A stretch of 51,167 bases of DNA from Bacillus rhizoplanae. Lineage in GTDB: Bacteria; Bacillota; Bacilli; Bacillales; Bacillaceae_G. The stretch spans positions 1 to 51,167 of the forward strand of contig NZ_CAKJTI010000026.1 of the NCBI RefSeq assembly GCF_917563915.1, read 5' to 3'. The notes beneath the pieces were generated by a model. It saw only the letters and a program-made list of their open reading frames with translations. It did no database searches and was not told the origin of the DNA. Position 1 is the first letter of the stretch. Each line of letters starts with the position of its first letter. This document shows, piece after piece, positions 24,373-33,837 of the stretch. Position numbers and translations under genes: made by a program.

Positions 24373-25269
24373 ATGATTAAACCTACAATCATGAAGTCAG
24401 TAGTATTATCAAACGGCGAAACAATTGCCTATCAAGAAGTGGGAAGTGGAACAGAAGTATTAGTGCTTATTCACGGGAATATGACATCTTCACAGCATTG
24501 GGATTTAGTTATAGAACAGTTACAAGATTCTTATCATATTTATGCTCTTGATTTACGTGGTTTTGGTTTTTCAACTTACCATCAGCCTATTGATTCATTA
24601 AACGATTTTGCGCAAGACGTAAAGTTGTTCGTGAATGAATTGCAATTGAAAAATTTTTCATTGGTAGGATGGTCAATGGGGGGAGGAGTTGCTATGCAGT
24701 TTGCAGCTTCTTATCCGATGGATGTGAAAAAGCTCATACTAGTTGAATCTGTAGGGATGAAAGGATATCCGATTTTTAAGAAAGATATAAACGGTCAGCC
24801 AATTGTTTCAAACTTATTAAAAACAAAGGAAGAAATTTCTCAAGATCCTGTTCAAATTGTACCTGTTGTTGAAGCTTTAGAACAAAAGAATAAGCAATAT
24901 TATCGCACGATATGGAATTTGCTTATCTACACCCAGCATCAACCTCAGCCAGAGCGGTATGAAAAATATCTTGATGATATGTTAACGCAGCGTAATTTTG
25001 TTGATGTAAATTATGCGCTTGTAACATTCAATATATCAGATGAACATAACGGAGTTGTAGCTGGGAATAGGAATATTAATCGCATTCAAGTACCAACATT
25101 AGTTCTCCAAGGTGATCGTGATTATGTTGTTCCAAAAGCGGTTGGTGAAGAGCTAGCAAAGCATCTGCCAAATGCAAAATTAGTCGTGCTAGAAGATTGT
25201 GGACATTCTCCATTTATTGATTGTTTAGAGGTAATTGTAAACGAAGTAATTACGTTTTTGAAAGGGTAA
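24373..25269 (+). CDS. Alpha/beta hydrolase
   Basis: This 298-residue hydrolase shows the oxyanion-hole HGNMTSS, the nucleophile elbow GWSMGG (Ser101), the acid region LQGDRDYVVP and the catalytic histidine in CGHSPF. There is a cap region of about 100 residues between strands 6 and 7. The ATG follows GAGGGGGAAAGAGG. No signal peptide is present, so it acts in the cytoplasm. The family covers esterases, haloperoxidase-like enzymes and C-C hydrolases, and the substrate cannot be told from sequence. It is monocistronic. Confidence 0.88.
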   Translation: MIKPTIMKSVVLSNGETIAYQEVGSGTEVLVLIHGNMTSSQHWDLVIEQLQDSYHIYALDLRGFGFSTYHQPIDSLNDFAQDVKLFVNELQLKNFSLVGWSMGGGVAMQFAASYPMDVKKLILVESVGMKGYPIFKKDINGQPIVSNLLKTKEEISQDPVQIVPVVEALEQKNKQYYRTIWNLLIYTQHQPQPERYEKYLDDMLTQRNFVDVNYALVTFNISDEHNGVVAGNRNINRIQVPTLVLQGDRDYVVPKAVGEELAKHLPNAKLVVLEDCGHSPFIDCLEVIVNEVITFLKG

Positions 25270-25347
25270 TAAATTATTCTTATTTACTTCCTTTTGTCAA
25301 TAAATAACATATAATGTAGCGTTATTGTTTCTAAAAGGAGAAGAATT

Positions 25348-25656
25348 ATGGATATTTTTTTTATGGAACCAGTTGCGTGCATATCAAAAATTATTCCAAG
25401 AGCAACTGTTTACCCATCTATTAGTTATGGAACTGTACAAAAGCATCCTTTGTTAAACGGAACTAATACGCATATTCAGAAATTATATTTTCAAACATTC
25501 CCTCCAGTATATGGAACGAAATATTATGTGACTTATTCCTATTCGCATCCAGTGCAAGGTGTAGTTGTGCAGTATCCCACTTTCTATGCCCCAAAAGTAA
25601 AATCATATGTAAATCATATGCAGTCATATGTAAAAGCTCATATATGGGACGGCTGA
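25348..25656 (+). CDS. Unknown 102-residue protein rich in Tyr, His and Val
   Basis: I do not recognise this protein. It has no signal peptide or membrane segment. Aromatic-rich stretches such as LYFQTFPPVYGTKYYVTYSYSHPVQGVVVQYPTFY suggest beta structure, and the composition is reminiscent of some spore coat proteins, but that is only an impression. AAAGGAGAAG precedes the ATG and a perfect terminator follows the stop, so it is a genuine single-gene unit. Confidence 0.6.
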   Translation: MDIFFMEPVACISKIIPRATVYPSISYGTVQKHPLLNGTNTHIQKLYFQTFPPVYGTKYYVTYSYSHPVQGVVVQYPTFYAPKVKSYVNHMQSYVKAHIWDG

Positions 25657-25657
25657 G

Positions 25658-25688
25658 AGCTAGAAGTTTGGACTTCTAGCTTGATTTT
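25658..25688 (+). terminator. Intrinsic terminator
   Basis: AGCTAGAAG and CTTCTAGCT form a perfect 9-bp stem, followed by TGATTTTT. Confidence 0.75.
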
Positions 25689-25767
25689 TGTGAAAATTGA
25701 GAGTATACGATTTATGGATAAAACAGCTATAATAAAGGATGTGAGTTCAAAGAGGGAGCGTAATGAA

Positions 25768-26943
25768 ATGGGGAGAAGGTATACATTTTGGGTTATGATT
25801 GGAATTGTTGCAATATCTGGACTTTCACAAGGTATGTTGTTGCCAGCAATTGCAATGATTTTTGAAAAGGAAGGGATTAGCTCAAGTTTTAATGGTATTC
25901 ATGCTACGGCATTATATATTGGTATTCTTGTTATTTCACCTTGGCTTGAGAAACCGATGCAAAAGTTTGGGATGAAGCCTCTTATTGTAATTGGGGGCTT
26001 TATTGTTGTTGGAGCACTATTTTTATTTACACAAACATTTTCTTTTTGGGTGTGGTTTGTTCTTCGTTTTTTAGTTGGAGTAGGAGATCATATGCTTCAT
26101 GTCGGGACGCAAACATGGATTACAACGACTGCAAGCCCGCATAAAGTAGGAAAACAAGTTTCCATTTACGGAGCATTTTTCGGTATTGGTTTTGCAATTG
26201 GACCATACCTAGCAAGTACAGTACAATATGGGATTACAACTCCGTTTATTGTATCGACAGTTCTTTGTTTAATAGGCTGGTTATTATTGATTCCGACGCA
26301 AAATACATTCCCGGATCAAGGTGAAGTGAATCAAGAAAGTGAATCTTCTTTGCAGCGCTATAAAAAAGTGTTGATGATTGGCTGGATTGCACTGCTTGCA
26401 CCATTAGCTTATGGAGCATTGGAAGCGATGCTTAATAGTAATTTGCCTGTATACGCAATGCGGAAAGGTTGGTCAGTTGAACAAATTTCATTTTTATTAC
26501 CAGCATTTGCTATAGGTGGAATTGTTACGCAAATTCCACTTGGTATGCTTAGCGATCGATTTGGAAGGGAGCGTATTCTAACATGGTCGTTTAGCATTAG
26601 TACATTGATTTTTCTATTAGCAGCTGTATTTGATGAGTATTATGGGTTTGTATTTGCGTTTATGTTAATTGGGGGTATGGTCATTGGATCATGTTTTTCA
26701 CTGGGGCTCGGTTATATGACAGATTTATTACCAAGGCACTTACTACCAGCAGGAAACATTTTGTGCGGAATTGCTTTTAGTGTCGGAAGCATTACGGGTC
26801 CTGTATTAGGTGGACTGTTTATAGAGAAAATACAGTATACAAGCTTTTTTCTTGCTGTTATGATCGTCATGGCAGTTATATCGATTATTTATATGACATA
26901 TATGAGAAGTCAATCAATGGTAAGGAAAGTAGAAAGTAGGTAA
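25768..26943 (+). CDS. MFS transporter
   Basis: A 391-residue major facilitator protein with about twelve hydrophobic segments. [11 protein letters not shown] (about residue 255) is the motif A-like loop of the second half; the first-half loop is poorly conserved ([13 protein letters not shown]). [20 protein letters not shown] near the start is common in Bacillus YitZ/YfkF-type transporters. I chose the ATG at 25768, nine bases after GAGGGAG; upstream in-frame codons overlap the preceding terminator. It forms an operon with the NETI protein 4 bp downstream. The substrate is unknown. Confidence 0.85.
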   Translation: MGRRYTFWVMIGIVAISGLSQGMLLPAIAMIFEKEGISSSFNGIHATALYIGILVISPWLEKPMQKFGMKPLIVIGGFIVVGALFLFTQTFSFWVWFVLRFLVGVGDHMLHVGTQTWITTTASPHKVGKQVSIYGAFFGIGFAIGPYLASTVQYGITTPFIVSTVLCLIGWLLLIPTQNTFPDQGEVNQESESSLQRYKKVLMIGWIALLAPLAYGALEAMLNSNLPVYAMRKGWSVEQISFLLPAFAIGGIVTQIPLGMLSDRFGRERILTWSFSISTLIFLLAAVFDEYYGFVFAFMLIGGMVIGSCFSLGLGYMTDLLPRHLLPAGNILCGIAFSVGSITGPVLGGLFIEKIQYTSFFLAVMIVMAVISIIYMTYMRSQSMVRKVESR

Positions 26944-26947
26944 AACA

Positions 26948-27148
26948 ATGACAAAACAATTAAAAAAGAAAAAATTTGAAGTATTACCAGATGAAACAAT
27001 TGCGCAGTGTTTAGAGAGGATGGAAAAAGAAGGATATACACCTTCTCGTCGAATGGAAGAGCCTATTTTTCATGAGGTGAAAAGGGATGGGAAAACGGTT
27101 GTAGAGCCGTGTGGACGAAAAATAGTATTTGAAGGAAAGGTAAGATAG
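26948..27148 (+). CDS. NETI motif-containing small protein
   Basis: This 66-residue basic protein matches the NETI-motif family of Bacillus (B. subtilis YebG type): [36 protein letters not shown], then [10 protein letters not shown]. The eponymous motif reads DETI here. The function of the family is unknown. It sits 4 bp after the MFS gene, so the two are co-transcribed, and a terminator follows. Confidence 0.85.
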   Translation: MTKQLKKKKFEVLPDETIAQCLERMEKEGYTPSRRMEEPIFHEVKRDGKTVVEPCGRKIVFEGKVR

Positions 27149-27178
27149 AAAGGTCTTGCAAAGGATCTTTCTATTTTT
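27145..27178 (+). terminator. Intrinsic terminator
   Basis: AGAAAGGTC pairs with GATCTTTCT, followed by ATTTTTATTTT. It ends the MFS/NETI operon. Confidence 0.7.
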
Positions 27179-27323
27179 ATTTTCTGAGTGGTATAAACAA
27201 GGTTATTTCTCGTTAATGCTGGATAAATAATTCTTTATAGAAAAAAATGTGCAAGTTTAAGAATTTACCACATATAATATATCGAAAGATCTTTCACCAT
27301 TTTTCACCGAGGGGGCAATCATA

Positions 27324-27515
27324 ATGAAATTTTTGTCTTACCTTACAGCAATTCTGGTGATTATTGGCGGTTTGAATTGGTTGTTTGTTGCGCTAGATTT
27401 TAATCTCGTAGAAAAACTTTTTGGTTCTGTACCAGCACTTGTTGACACCGTTTATTGGCTTTTTGGTCTTTCAGCACTGTATCAAATCTATGACCGTTTT
27501 TTTGCAAGTAATTAG
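27324..27515 (+). CDS. DUF378 (YuzA-like) membrane protein
   Basis: A 63-residue protein with two hydrophobic segments (about 5-27 and 38-57). It has the DUF378 signature GGLNWLFVALDFNLVEKLFG, then YWLFGLSALYQIYD. B. subtilis YuzA is a homologue of unknown function. GAGGGGGC precedes the ATG and a strong terminator follows. It is monocistronic. Confidence 0.88.
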   Translation: MKFLSYLTAILVIIGGLNWLFVALDFNLVEKLFGSVPALVDTVYWLFGLSALYQIYDRFFASN

Positions 27516-27535
27516 CAATTATACAATTATCATTC

Positions 27536-27569
27536 AAAGTGTTAAGCAGACGTGCTTAACACTTTTTTT
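27536..27569 (+). terminator. Intrinsic terminator
   Basis: AAAGTGTTAAGCA and TGCTTAACACTTT form a 13-bp perfect stem followed by TTTT. Confidence 0.85.
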
Positions 27570-27604
27570 GTATTTTGATTCGCCTGTTTCAATGTTTAGA
27601 AGGA

Positions 27605-27694
27605 TAGAAGGTGGAGGGGCTGCCCGTAAAAGTCCGATTTGTTAACCATCAGTGAGGGATGAAAAAACTCCCACTGATGGAAGTTTCACTTTAT
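27605..27694 (+). repeat. bcr1 element, 5'-truncated
   Basis: The 3' half of bcr1 is present, with GCCCGTAAAAGTCCGATT and the CCATCAGTG(A)GGGATG...CTCCCACTGATGG hairpin, and it ends with TTTAT at 27690-27694. The 5' part is degraded. It abuts a full copy that shares this TTTAT. Confidence 0.7.
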
Positions 27695-27844
27695 CCCGCA
27701 TTAACGGACAGTAAGATCCTCACCTCAAGATTGTGAGGAACTCGAGGAAGATAGGTGAGGAGAACTGTCCGTAAAAGCCCGATTGGTTCAACTAACCATC
27801 AATGGGGGATGAAGAAACCCCCATTGATGGAAGTTTTACTTTAT
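27690..27844 (+). repeat. bcr1 element, full length (155 bp)
   Basis: TTTAT at 27690-27694 and 27840-27844 bound a complete copy, similar throughout to the one at 3952-4107. Its left duplication is the right end of the preceding truncated copy, so it inserted into an older bcr1. It lies upstream of the serC promoter. Confidence 0.85.
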
Positions 27845-27902
27845 GAAAAATTACTTGTGCGAACGGTTCCAATACGTCTTAGAATAAAATGAGAAAAACA
27901 GT

Positions 27903-27931
27903 TTGACCGAGTATTTTATATGCGTTATAAT
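27903..27931 (+). promoter_or_regulatory. SigA promoter of serC
   Basis: TTGACC (27903-27908) and TATAAT (27926-27931) are 17 bp apart, about 50 bp before the serC start and downstream of the bcr1 copies, which therefore leave it intact. Confidence 0.8.
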
Positions 27932-27978
27932 TCAGAAAGTTTAAAAATTTTTAAATATAAAAGAAAGAGGAGAATGAG

Positions 27979-29061
27979 ATGCATCGAGTATACAATTTTT
28001 CAGCTGGACCATCTATACTTCCAACACCTGTTTTAGAGCAAGTACAAAAAGAATTATTGAACTATCATGAAACAGGTATGTCTGTAATGGAAATGAGTCA
28101 TAGATCTACAGCATTTCAGGACGTTATAGACGAAACGAAAACCCTACTTTGTGAATTAATGAATATCCCTAAAAATTATGAAGTGCTTTTTATACAAGGA
28201 GGCGCATCTTTACAATTCTCCATGATTCCACTAAATTTAATGCACCGACATCAGCAAGCAGCATATGTGCATACAGGTTCTTGGTCAAAAAAGGCGATTC
28301 AAGAAGCGGAAAAAATCGGAACTGTTTCGGTTGTTGCATCTTCAGAAAATGATCAATTTAAATCCATTCCAGAGATAAATAGCACACTTTTCTCTCGAAA
28401 AATAGATTATGTGCATATTACAACGAACAATACAATTGAAGGTACACGTTATGTTAATATTCCCGAAACAGGAGAAATCCCACTTGTTGCTGATATGTCT
28501 TCAAATATTTTATCCGAAGAGTATGATATAACAAAATTCGGCCTTATTTATGCCGGAGCACAGAAAAATTTAGGGCCTGCAGGATTAACAGTTGTTATTG
28601 TTCGTAAAGATTTAATCGGCTCTGCGAATTCTGCTTGTCCGACGATGCTAAACTATGAAACTTACAGTAAACATAATTCACTTTATAATACTCCACCATC
28701 TTTTAGCATTTATGTAACAAAGTTAGTTTTACAATGGCTGAAAGCGCAAGGCGGTGTGCAGGCAATAGAGAAAAGAAATCACGAAAAAGCAGCAATTTTA
28801 TACAACTTTATAGATGAATCAAGTTTATTCACTTCACCAGTAAATGCTACGTATCGATCTTTAATGAATATTCCATTTACAACATCTTCAAATGAACGGG
28901 ATGCATTGTTTATACAAGAAGCAAAAAAGCTTGGTTTTGAAACATTAAAAGGGCATCGTTCTGTTGGCGGTATGCGTGCTAGTATTTATAACGCAATGCC
29001 AATAGAGGGCGTACAAGCGCTTGTGGATTTTATGCATATATTTGAAAAGAAACACAAATAA
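27979..29061 (+). CDS. serC: Phosphoserine aminotransferase
   Basis: This 360-residue class V aminotransferase converts 3-phosphohydroxypyruvate and glutamate to phosphoserine in serine synthesis. It begins with VYNFSAGPSILPTPVLEQ, has MSVMEMSHRS and FIQGGASLQF (cofactor phosphate contact), and the PLP lysine lies in YAGAQKNLGPAG (Lys196). GSANSACPTMLNY and the C-terminal GHRSVGGMRASIYNAMP are typical of SerC. It begins the serC-serA unit, 12 bp before serA. Length is normal. Confidence 0.96.
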   Translation: MHRVYNFSAGPSILPTPVLEQVQKELLNYHETGMSVMEMSHRSTAFQDVIDETKTLLCELMNIPKNYEVLFIQGGASLQFSMIPLNLMHRHQQAAYVHTGSWSKKAIQEAEKIGTVSVVASSENDQFKSIPEINSTLFSRKIDYVHITTNNTIEGTRYVNIPETGEIPLVADMSSNILSEEYDITKFGLIYAGAQKNLGPAGLTVVIVRKDLIGSANSACPTMLNYETYSKHNSLYNTPPSFSIYVTKLVLQWLKAQGGVQAIEKRNHEKAAILYNFIDESSLFTSPVNATYRSLMNIPFTTSSNERDALFIQEAKKLGFETLKGHRSVGGMRASIYNAMPIEGVQALVDFMHIFEKKHK

Positions 29062-29073
29062 GGGGATGAAGAA

Positions 29074-30246
29074 ATGTTTCATATTCAAACGTTAAATCAA
29101 ATTGCTGAAAAAGGGATTTCTACTTTTTCAACAGATACATATAGAGTAGGAGAAACAATTGAGCAGCCTGATGGTATTTTATTGCGAAGCTATTCATTGC
29201 ATCATGAAGAGTTTTCTGAGCAGTTAAAAGCCATCGCCAGAGCAGGTGCAGGTGTAAATAACATACCAGTTGAGCGCTGTACAGAGAAAGGAATTGTTGT
29301 TTTTAATACACCAGGGGCTAATGCGAATGCGGTAAAAGAACTTGTGCTTGCAAGTTTAATTATGTCCTCTCGTAATATTGTAGATGGGGTTGTGTGGACA
29401 AAAGACTTGCAAGGGGAAGAGGTACCACAGCTTGTCGAGAAAGGAAAAAAGCAATATGTTGGTTCAGAGATTGCAGGAAAGCGACTTGGGATTATTGGAC
29501 TAGGAGCAATTGGAGCTCTTGTTGCAAATGATGCTCTATCATTAGGAATGGATGTTGTTGGCTATGATCCATATGTTTCTGTTGAAACAGCTTGGCGGTT
29601 ATCGAGACAAGTACAGCGGGCATTCAGTTTAGAGGAAATTTTTGCAACATGTGACTATATTACTTTGCACGTTCCGTTAGTAGAACAAACGCGAGGCATA
29701 ATAAATGAACATGCATTTCAAGTAATGAAAAAGGGAGCTCGTATTTTAAATTTCTCTCGTGGAGAGCTTGTTGATGAAACGGTGTTAGAACAAGCACTTG
29801 AGGCGGGTATAGTGAAGCATTATATAACAGATTTTCCAAACGAGCGTGTGCTACAAATGAAAAACGTCATTGCAACGCCGCATCTCGGAGCATCTACGTC
29901 TGAGTCAGAAGAAAATTGTGCGGTTATGGCGTCTCGGCAGCTGCGAGACTTTTTAGAAACTGGAAATATTCGTAATTCGGTTAATTATCCCAATGTAGAA
30001 CTGCCTTACATTGGAAAGAAACGGATTACAATTGCGCATCAAAACATTCCGAACATGGTGGGTCAAATTACAGCATGTTTGGCAGAGCATCATATTAATA
30101 TTGCTGATATGATTAACCGTAGTAAAGGCTCTTTTGCATATACAATGATTGATATTGATAATGGTATAGATGAGTTTATTAAAGAAGATGTTGTTGCAAC
30201 AATTAGAAACATTGCAGGTGTCGTAGCAGTTCGGATGATTGTATAA
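29074..30246 (+). CDS. serA: D-3-phosphoglycerate dehydrogenase (short form with ACT domain)
   Basis: This 390-residue NAD-dependent dehydrogenase performs the first step of serine synthesis. The binding loop is GLGAIGALV (about residue 140). ARAGAGVNNIPVE, the NFSRGELVDE region and TPHLGASTSESEENC carry the catalytic arginine, glutamate and histidine pattern. A C-terminal ACT domain (about 320-390, from KRITIAHQNIPNMVGQI) is probably the serine sensor; the intervening ASB domain of long SerA is missing. Its stop codon overlaps the target duplication of a bcr1 element. Confidence 0.93.
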   Translation: MFHIQTLNQIAEKGISTFSTDTYRVGETIEQPDGILLRSYSLHHEEFSEQLKAIARAGAGVNNIPVERCTEKGIVVFNTPGANANAVKELVLASLIMSSRNIVDGVVWTKDLQGEEVPQLVEKGKKQYVGSEIAGKRLGIIGLGAIGALVANDALSLGMDVVGYDPYVSVETAWRLSRQVQRAFSLEEIFATCDYITLHVPLVEQTRGIINEHAFQVMKKGARILNFSRGELVDETVLEQALEAGIVKHYITDFPNERVLQMKNVIATPHLGASTSESEENCAVMASRQLRDFLETGNIRNSVNYPNVELPYIGKKRITIAHQNIPNMVGQITACLAEHHINIADMINRSKGSFAYTMIDIDNGIDEFIKEDVVATIRNIAGVVAVRMIV

Positions 30247-30333
30247 AGTGAAACTTCCATCAGTGGGGGCTTCATCCTCCACTGATGGTTAGTTGAACCA
30301 ATAAGGCTTACTACCCGCCAATAGCGGGATAAA
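30243..30333 (-). repeat. bcr1 element, internally deleted (91 bp), in the serA-DUF1015 gap
   Basis: A reverse-orientation bcr1 lacking the segment around the ACGGACAGT inverted repeat. ATAAA duplications lie at 30243-30247 and 30329-30333. The left copy contains the serA stop codon and the right copy leads into the ribosome binding site AAAGGAGAG of the next gene. Confidence 0.75.
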
Positions 30334-30345
30334 GGAGAGATTTCA

Positions 30346-31593
30346 TTGGCAACAATTAAACCATTTCAGGCAATTCGCCCTGTACAAGAGCGCGCAAAAG
30401 AAGTGGCTGCTCTTCCATATGATGTACTCAATAGTAGTGAGGCAAGAGAAATTGCAAAAGATAATCCTTATTCATTTTTGCATATTGATAAGGCTGAAAT
30501 TGACTTAAGTTCATCTATTTCACCTTATGATAACGCTGTGTATGAGAAAGCAAAGAAAAATTTACAACATATGGTTGAAACAGGTGTGCTTATACAAGAA
30601 GAGAAAGCATGTTTTTATATTTATGAACTTACAATGAATGGTCGTTCTCAAACTGGACTTGTTGTTTGTACATCGATTGATGAATATATGAACGACACCA
30701 TTAAGAAACATGAGCGGACGAGAGCTGAAAAAGAAAAAGATCGCATTCGTCATGTTGATGTATGTAATGCTCATACAGGACCCATCTTTGTAACATATCG
30801 TGGGAAAAGTGAAATTGCAAATGTAATTGCGAATTGGAAAGCAACGCATAGTCCGGTTTATGAATTTACAGCAGACGATGCAATTAGGCATAAAGCATGG
30901 ATTATTCATGAAGAAAGAGTCATCGCTACATTAATAGAACATTTTGAGGAAATACCTTCTTTATATATTGCTGATGGTCATCACCGCTCAGCATCTGCTG
31001 TGAAGGTTGGAATGATGCGCCGCGAAGCATATTCCAATTATACAGGTGATGAAGAATTTAATTACTTTTTATCTGTACTTTTCCCGAAAGATGAATTATC
31101 AATTTGGGATTATAATCGCATTGTAAAGGATATAAACGGATTATCAGAAGAACAATTCTTACAAGAAATATCTCAAGCTTTTTATGTAGAAAAAGCAAAA
31201 GTGGTACCATATAAACCAGCAGAGCGTCATACATTTGGGATGTATTTGAATAAGGTATGGTATAAGCTGACTGCAAAAGCAAACGTGTTTAATGCATATG
31301 ATGTTGTAAAAAGATTAGATGTATCAATCTTACAAGAACAGTTGTTATATACAATTTTACAAATTGATGATCCTAGTACAAATGACAGAATTGATTTTGT
31401 AGGAGGAATACGCGGACTGAAAGAGCTAGAAAGAATGGTTGATGAAGAAGGGTGGACTGTTGCTTTTTCCATGTATCCAACAACAATGGAAGATTTACTG
31501 GATATTGCGGATGCGGGAGAAGTTATGCCGCCAAAGTCAACGTGGTTTGAACCGAAGCTTCGCAGCGGTTTATTTATTCATTCGTTAGAGTAG
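30346..31593 (+). CDS. DUF1015 family protein
   Basis: This 415-residue protein belongs to DUF1015. It shows the opening KPFQAIRPVQERAKEVAALPYDVL and the conserved IADGHHRSASA near residue 210. It is commonly next to serC and serA in Bacillus, as here, which suggests a role in serine or phosphoserine metabolism, but no biochemical function is established that I know of. The start is TTG at 30346, six bases after AAAGGAGAG; no ATG fits. A small bcr1 remnant separates it from serA. Confidence 0.88.
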   Translation: MATIKPFQAIRPVQERAKEVAALPYDVLNSSEAREIAKDNPYSFLHIDKAEIDLSSSISPYDNAVYEKAKKNLQHMVETGVLIQEEKACFYIYELTMNGRSQTGLVVCTSIDEYMNDTIKKHERTRAEKEKDRIRHVDVCNAHTGPIFVTYRGKSEIANVIANWKATHSPVYEFTADDAIRHKAWIIHEERVIATLIEHFEEIPSLYIADGHHRSASAVKVGMMRREAYSNYTGDEEFNYFLSVLFPKDELSIWDYNRIVKDINGLSEEQFLQEISQAFYVEKAKVVPYKPAERHTFGMYLNKVWYKLTAKANVFNAYDVVKRLDVSILQEQLLYTILQIDDPSTNDRIDFVGGIRGLKELERMVDEEGWTVAFSMYPTTMEDLLDIADAGEVMPPKSTWFEPKLRSGLFIHSLE

Positions 31594-31689
31594 AAGAGGG
31601 GGCAGATTGCTTTCTCTTTTTTTCTTGCATATTTTGTATCAATCTTATAATGTAAAGTCGTACTAACTGAAGGAAAGGACTCGAGATAT

Positions 31690-32361
31690 ATGATACATAT
31701 TTTATTAGCGGATGATGATTTACATATAAGAGAACTTCTACGTTATCACCTTCAAAAAGAAGGTTATACAGTGTGGGAAGCTGAAGATGGAAAAGTAGCA
31801 CAGTCTATATTAGAGAAAGAAACAATTCATTTGGCGATTGTTGACATTATGATGCCGCATATGGATGGTTATACACTTTGTGAAGAAATTAGAAAATATT
31901 ATGATATACCAGTTATTATGTTAACGGCAAAAGATCAATTAATAGATAAGGAAAAGGGCTTTTCTGTTGGAACGGATGATTATATTGTGAAACCGTTTGA
32001 GCCGGCGGAAGTATTATTTCGAATGAAAGCATTGTTACGTCGTTATCAAATGTTAAATGCAGATATTATTCAATTACATGGAACGACAATCGATCGGAAA
32101 AGCTATGAAGTACGTTGTCAAGAACAAACTATTTTATTACCGCTAAAAGAATTTGAGTTATTATCACAGCTTGCGAGTTATCCGGGACGAATTTTTTCTC
32201 GGGAAGAATTGATTGAACTTGTATGGGGAGTTGATTTTGCGGGAGATGAACGTACCGTAGATGTACATATTAAGCGATTGCGTGATCGTTTTTCTAAACG
32301 GACAGATGATTTTCAAATTAAGACGGTGCGTGGTCTTGGATATAAATTGGAGTTGAAATAA
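31690..32361 (+). CDS. hssR: Two-component response regulator (HssR-like, OmpR family)
   Basis: A 223-residue regulator with a receiver domain (DDD at 8-10, phospho-acceptor Asp52 in VDIMMPHMDG, Thr79, Lys101 in VKPF). A winged-helix domain of the OmpR/PhoB type follows (about 130-223), with REELIELVWG and ERTVDVHIKRLRDRF. The partner kinase gene starts 1 bp after its stop. Assignment as HssR rests mainly on the kinase's sensor region; HssR activates heme efflux genes hrtAB in staphylococci and B. anthracis. No hrtAB lies in this window. Confidence 0.85.
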   Translation: MIHILLADDDLHIRELLRYHLQKEGYTVWEAEDGKVAQSILEKETIHLAIVDIMMPHMDGYTLCEEIRKYYDIPVIMLTAKDQLIDKEKGFSVGTDDYIVKPFEPAEVLFRMKALLRRYQMLNADIIQLHGTTIDRKSYEVRCQEQTILLPLKEFELLSQLASYPGRIFSREELIELVWGVDFAGDERTVDVHIKRLRDRFSKRTDDFQIKTVRGLGYKLELK

Positions 32362-32362
32362 G

Positions 32363-33742
32363 ATGCGATCATTATATTCACGATTTGTTATGATTTCTAT
32401 TGTTATTATGTTAGCCAGTAGTGTAGTTGGTTTTTTATTATCGAATGTGTATTATCATATTTATTTGAAACCATATAACAGTGAAAAGATTTTAAAATAC
32501 GCTCAAGAAGTTAAACATTTATATGAAAAGTCTGATGAACATAGTCGAGAGGAGTATTTACAATCTATTTCTAATCTTGGTTTTGAAATTTATGTTGTAG
32601 ATGATCAAAAACAAGGGAAGCGATATGGGAATGCATTTCGAAAAATTAATGTGAATGAAGAAACAATAGAGAGTGTATTAAAAGGGCACACATATAATGG
32701 TATTTCAACGTACCCTGCACGGTTATTTATAACCGGTTTTTTTGATAATGAGCTTTTAAATAGTATTGGGATTCCGATTCAACATGATGGGAAAAACTAT
32801 GCGCTCTTTATTCGTCCTGATATTCAACAGCAATTTGGAGAAATGCGCATTTTCTTTGCTGTATTAATATGTTTAACTGTTGGATTAAGTATTATTTGTA
32901 TTGTAATTGCAGCACGGTTTATTGTACGTCCTATTCAACTTTTTACGAGTGCAACTAAGAAAATTGCAAATGGAGAGTATGAAATAGCCCTGCCAGAATA
33001 TCGAAAAGATGAAATTGGAACACTGGCTGTCAGTTTTCGTAAAATGGCAAAAAGCTTAAAGGACTTAGATCGGATGCGGCAAGAGTTTGTTTCAAACGTT
33101 TCGCATGAGTTTCAATCACCTCTTGCGTCAATTCAAGGATTTTCGAAGACCTTACAAACAAATGATATGAGTGAATCAGAACGTAAGCGTTATTTGAAAA
33201 TTATTGAATCAGAAAGTAGACGTATGTCTAGTTTGTGTAAACAATTATTAACGCTTGCATCTTTAGATAAAGAAGAACAAGTTTTGGATAAGAAAATGTT
33301 TGATGCTGGAAAGCAAATAAGAGATGTTATTTTTATGTTAGAGTGGCAATGGCGTGAAAAAGATGTCGCGATTGAATTGGATGTTCCAAGTATACAAGTA
33401 TGTGGAGATGAAAATTTGCTTCATCAAGTGTGGACAAATTTATTGACGAATAGCATTAAATTCACAGAAAGTGGCGGGACCATTTCATTTTACGGAGAAG
33501 AGAAAGAAACGGAATTATATTTTTCTATCTCTGACACAGGACTAGGTATGAGTGAGGAGGAGATAGAAAAGGTTTTTGAGCGATTCTACAAAGTTGATGA
33601 AGCACGAAATAGAACAATAGAAGGAAGTGGACTAGGTCTTTCAATTGTGAAAAAAATTGTTGATCTTCATGAAGGAACTATTACTGTACATAGTATAAAA
33701 GGAGAAGGTACCACGTTTACAATTCAGCTTCCAAAAGCGTAA
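32363..33742 (+). CDS. hssS: Sensor histidine kinase, HssS-like (heme sensing)
   Basis: This 459-residue membrane kinase has two transmembrane segments (about 8-29 and 163-187), an extracellular domain of about 130 residues, HAMP (about 188-240), an H-box with His248 in FVSNVSHEFQSPL, and an ATPase domain (NLLTNSIKF, DTGLGMS, GSGLGLSIV). The sensor region resembles HssS: SNVYYH after the first helix, YNGISTYPARLFITGFFDN, and ALFIRPDIQQQFGEMR before the second. The H-box has EFQSP rather than ELRTP. Heme or membrane stress caused by heme is the probable signal. Confidence 0.85.
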   Translation: MRSLYSRFVMISIVIMLASSVVGFLLSNVYYHIYLKPYNSEKILKYAQEVKHLYEKSDEHSREEYLQSISNLGFEIYVVDDQKQGKRYGNAFRKINVNEETIESVLKGHTYNGISTYPARLFITGFFDNELLNSIGIPIQHDGKNYALFIRPDIQQQFGEMRIFFAVLICLTVGLSIICIVIAARFIVRPIQLFTSATKKIANGEYEIALPEYRKDEIGTLAVSFRKMAKSLKDLDRMRQEFVSNVSHEFQSPLASIQGFSKTLQTNDMSESERKRYLKIIESESRRMSSLCKQLLTLASLDKEEQVLDKKMFDAGKQIRDVIFMLEWQWREKDVAIELDVPSIQVCGDENLLHQVWTNLLTNSIKFTESGGTISFYGEEKETELYFSISDTGLGMSEEEIEKVFERFYKVDEARNRTIEGSGLGLSIVKKIVDLHEGTITVHSIKGEGTTFTIQLPKA

Positions 33743-33837
33743 AAGGATTCTACAAATTATGTAATGGTTTCGATTTGAAGATACAAATAATAACTAAGTG
33801 TACCATTTAGCAGTACATGATTCACTTAGCTAACAAT

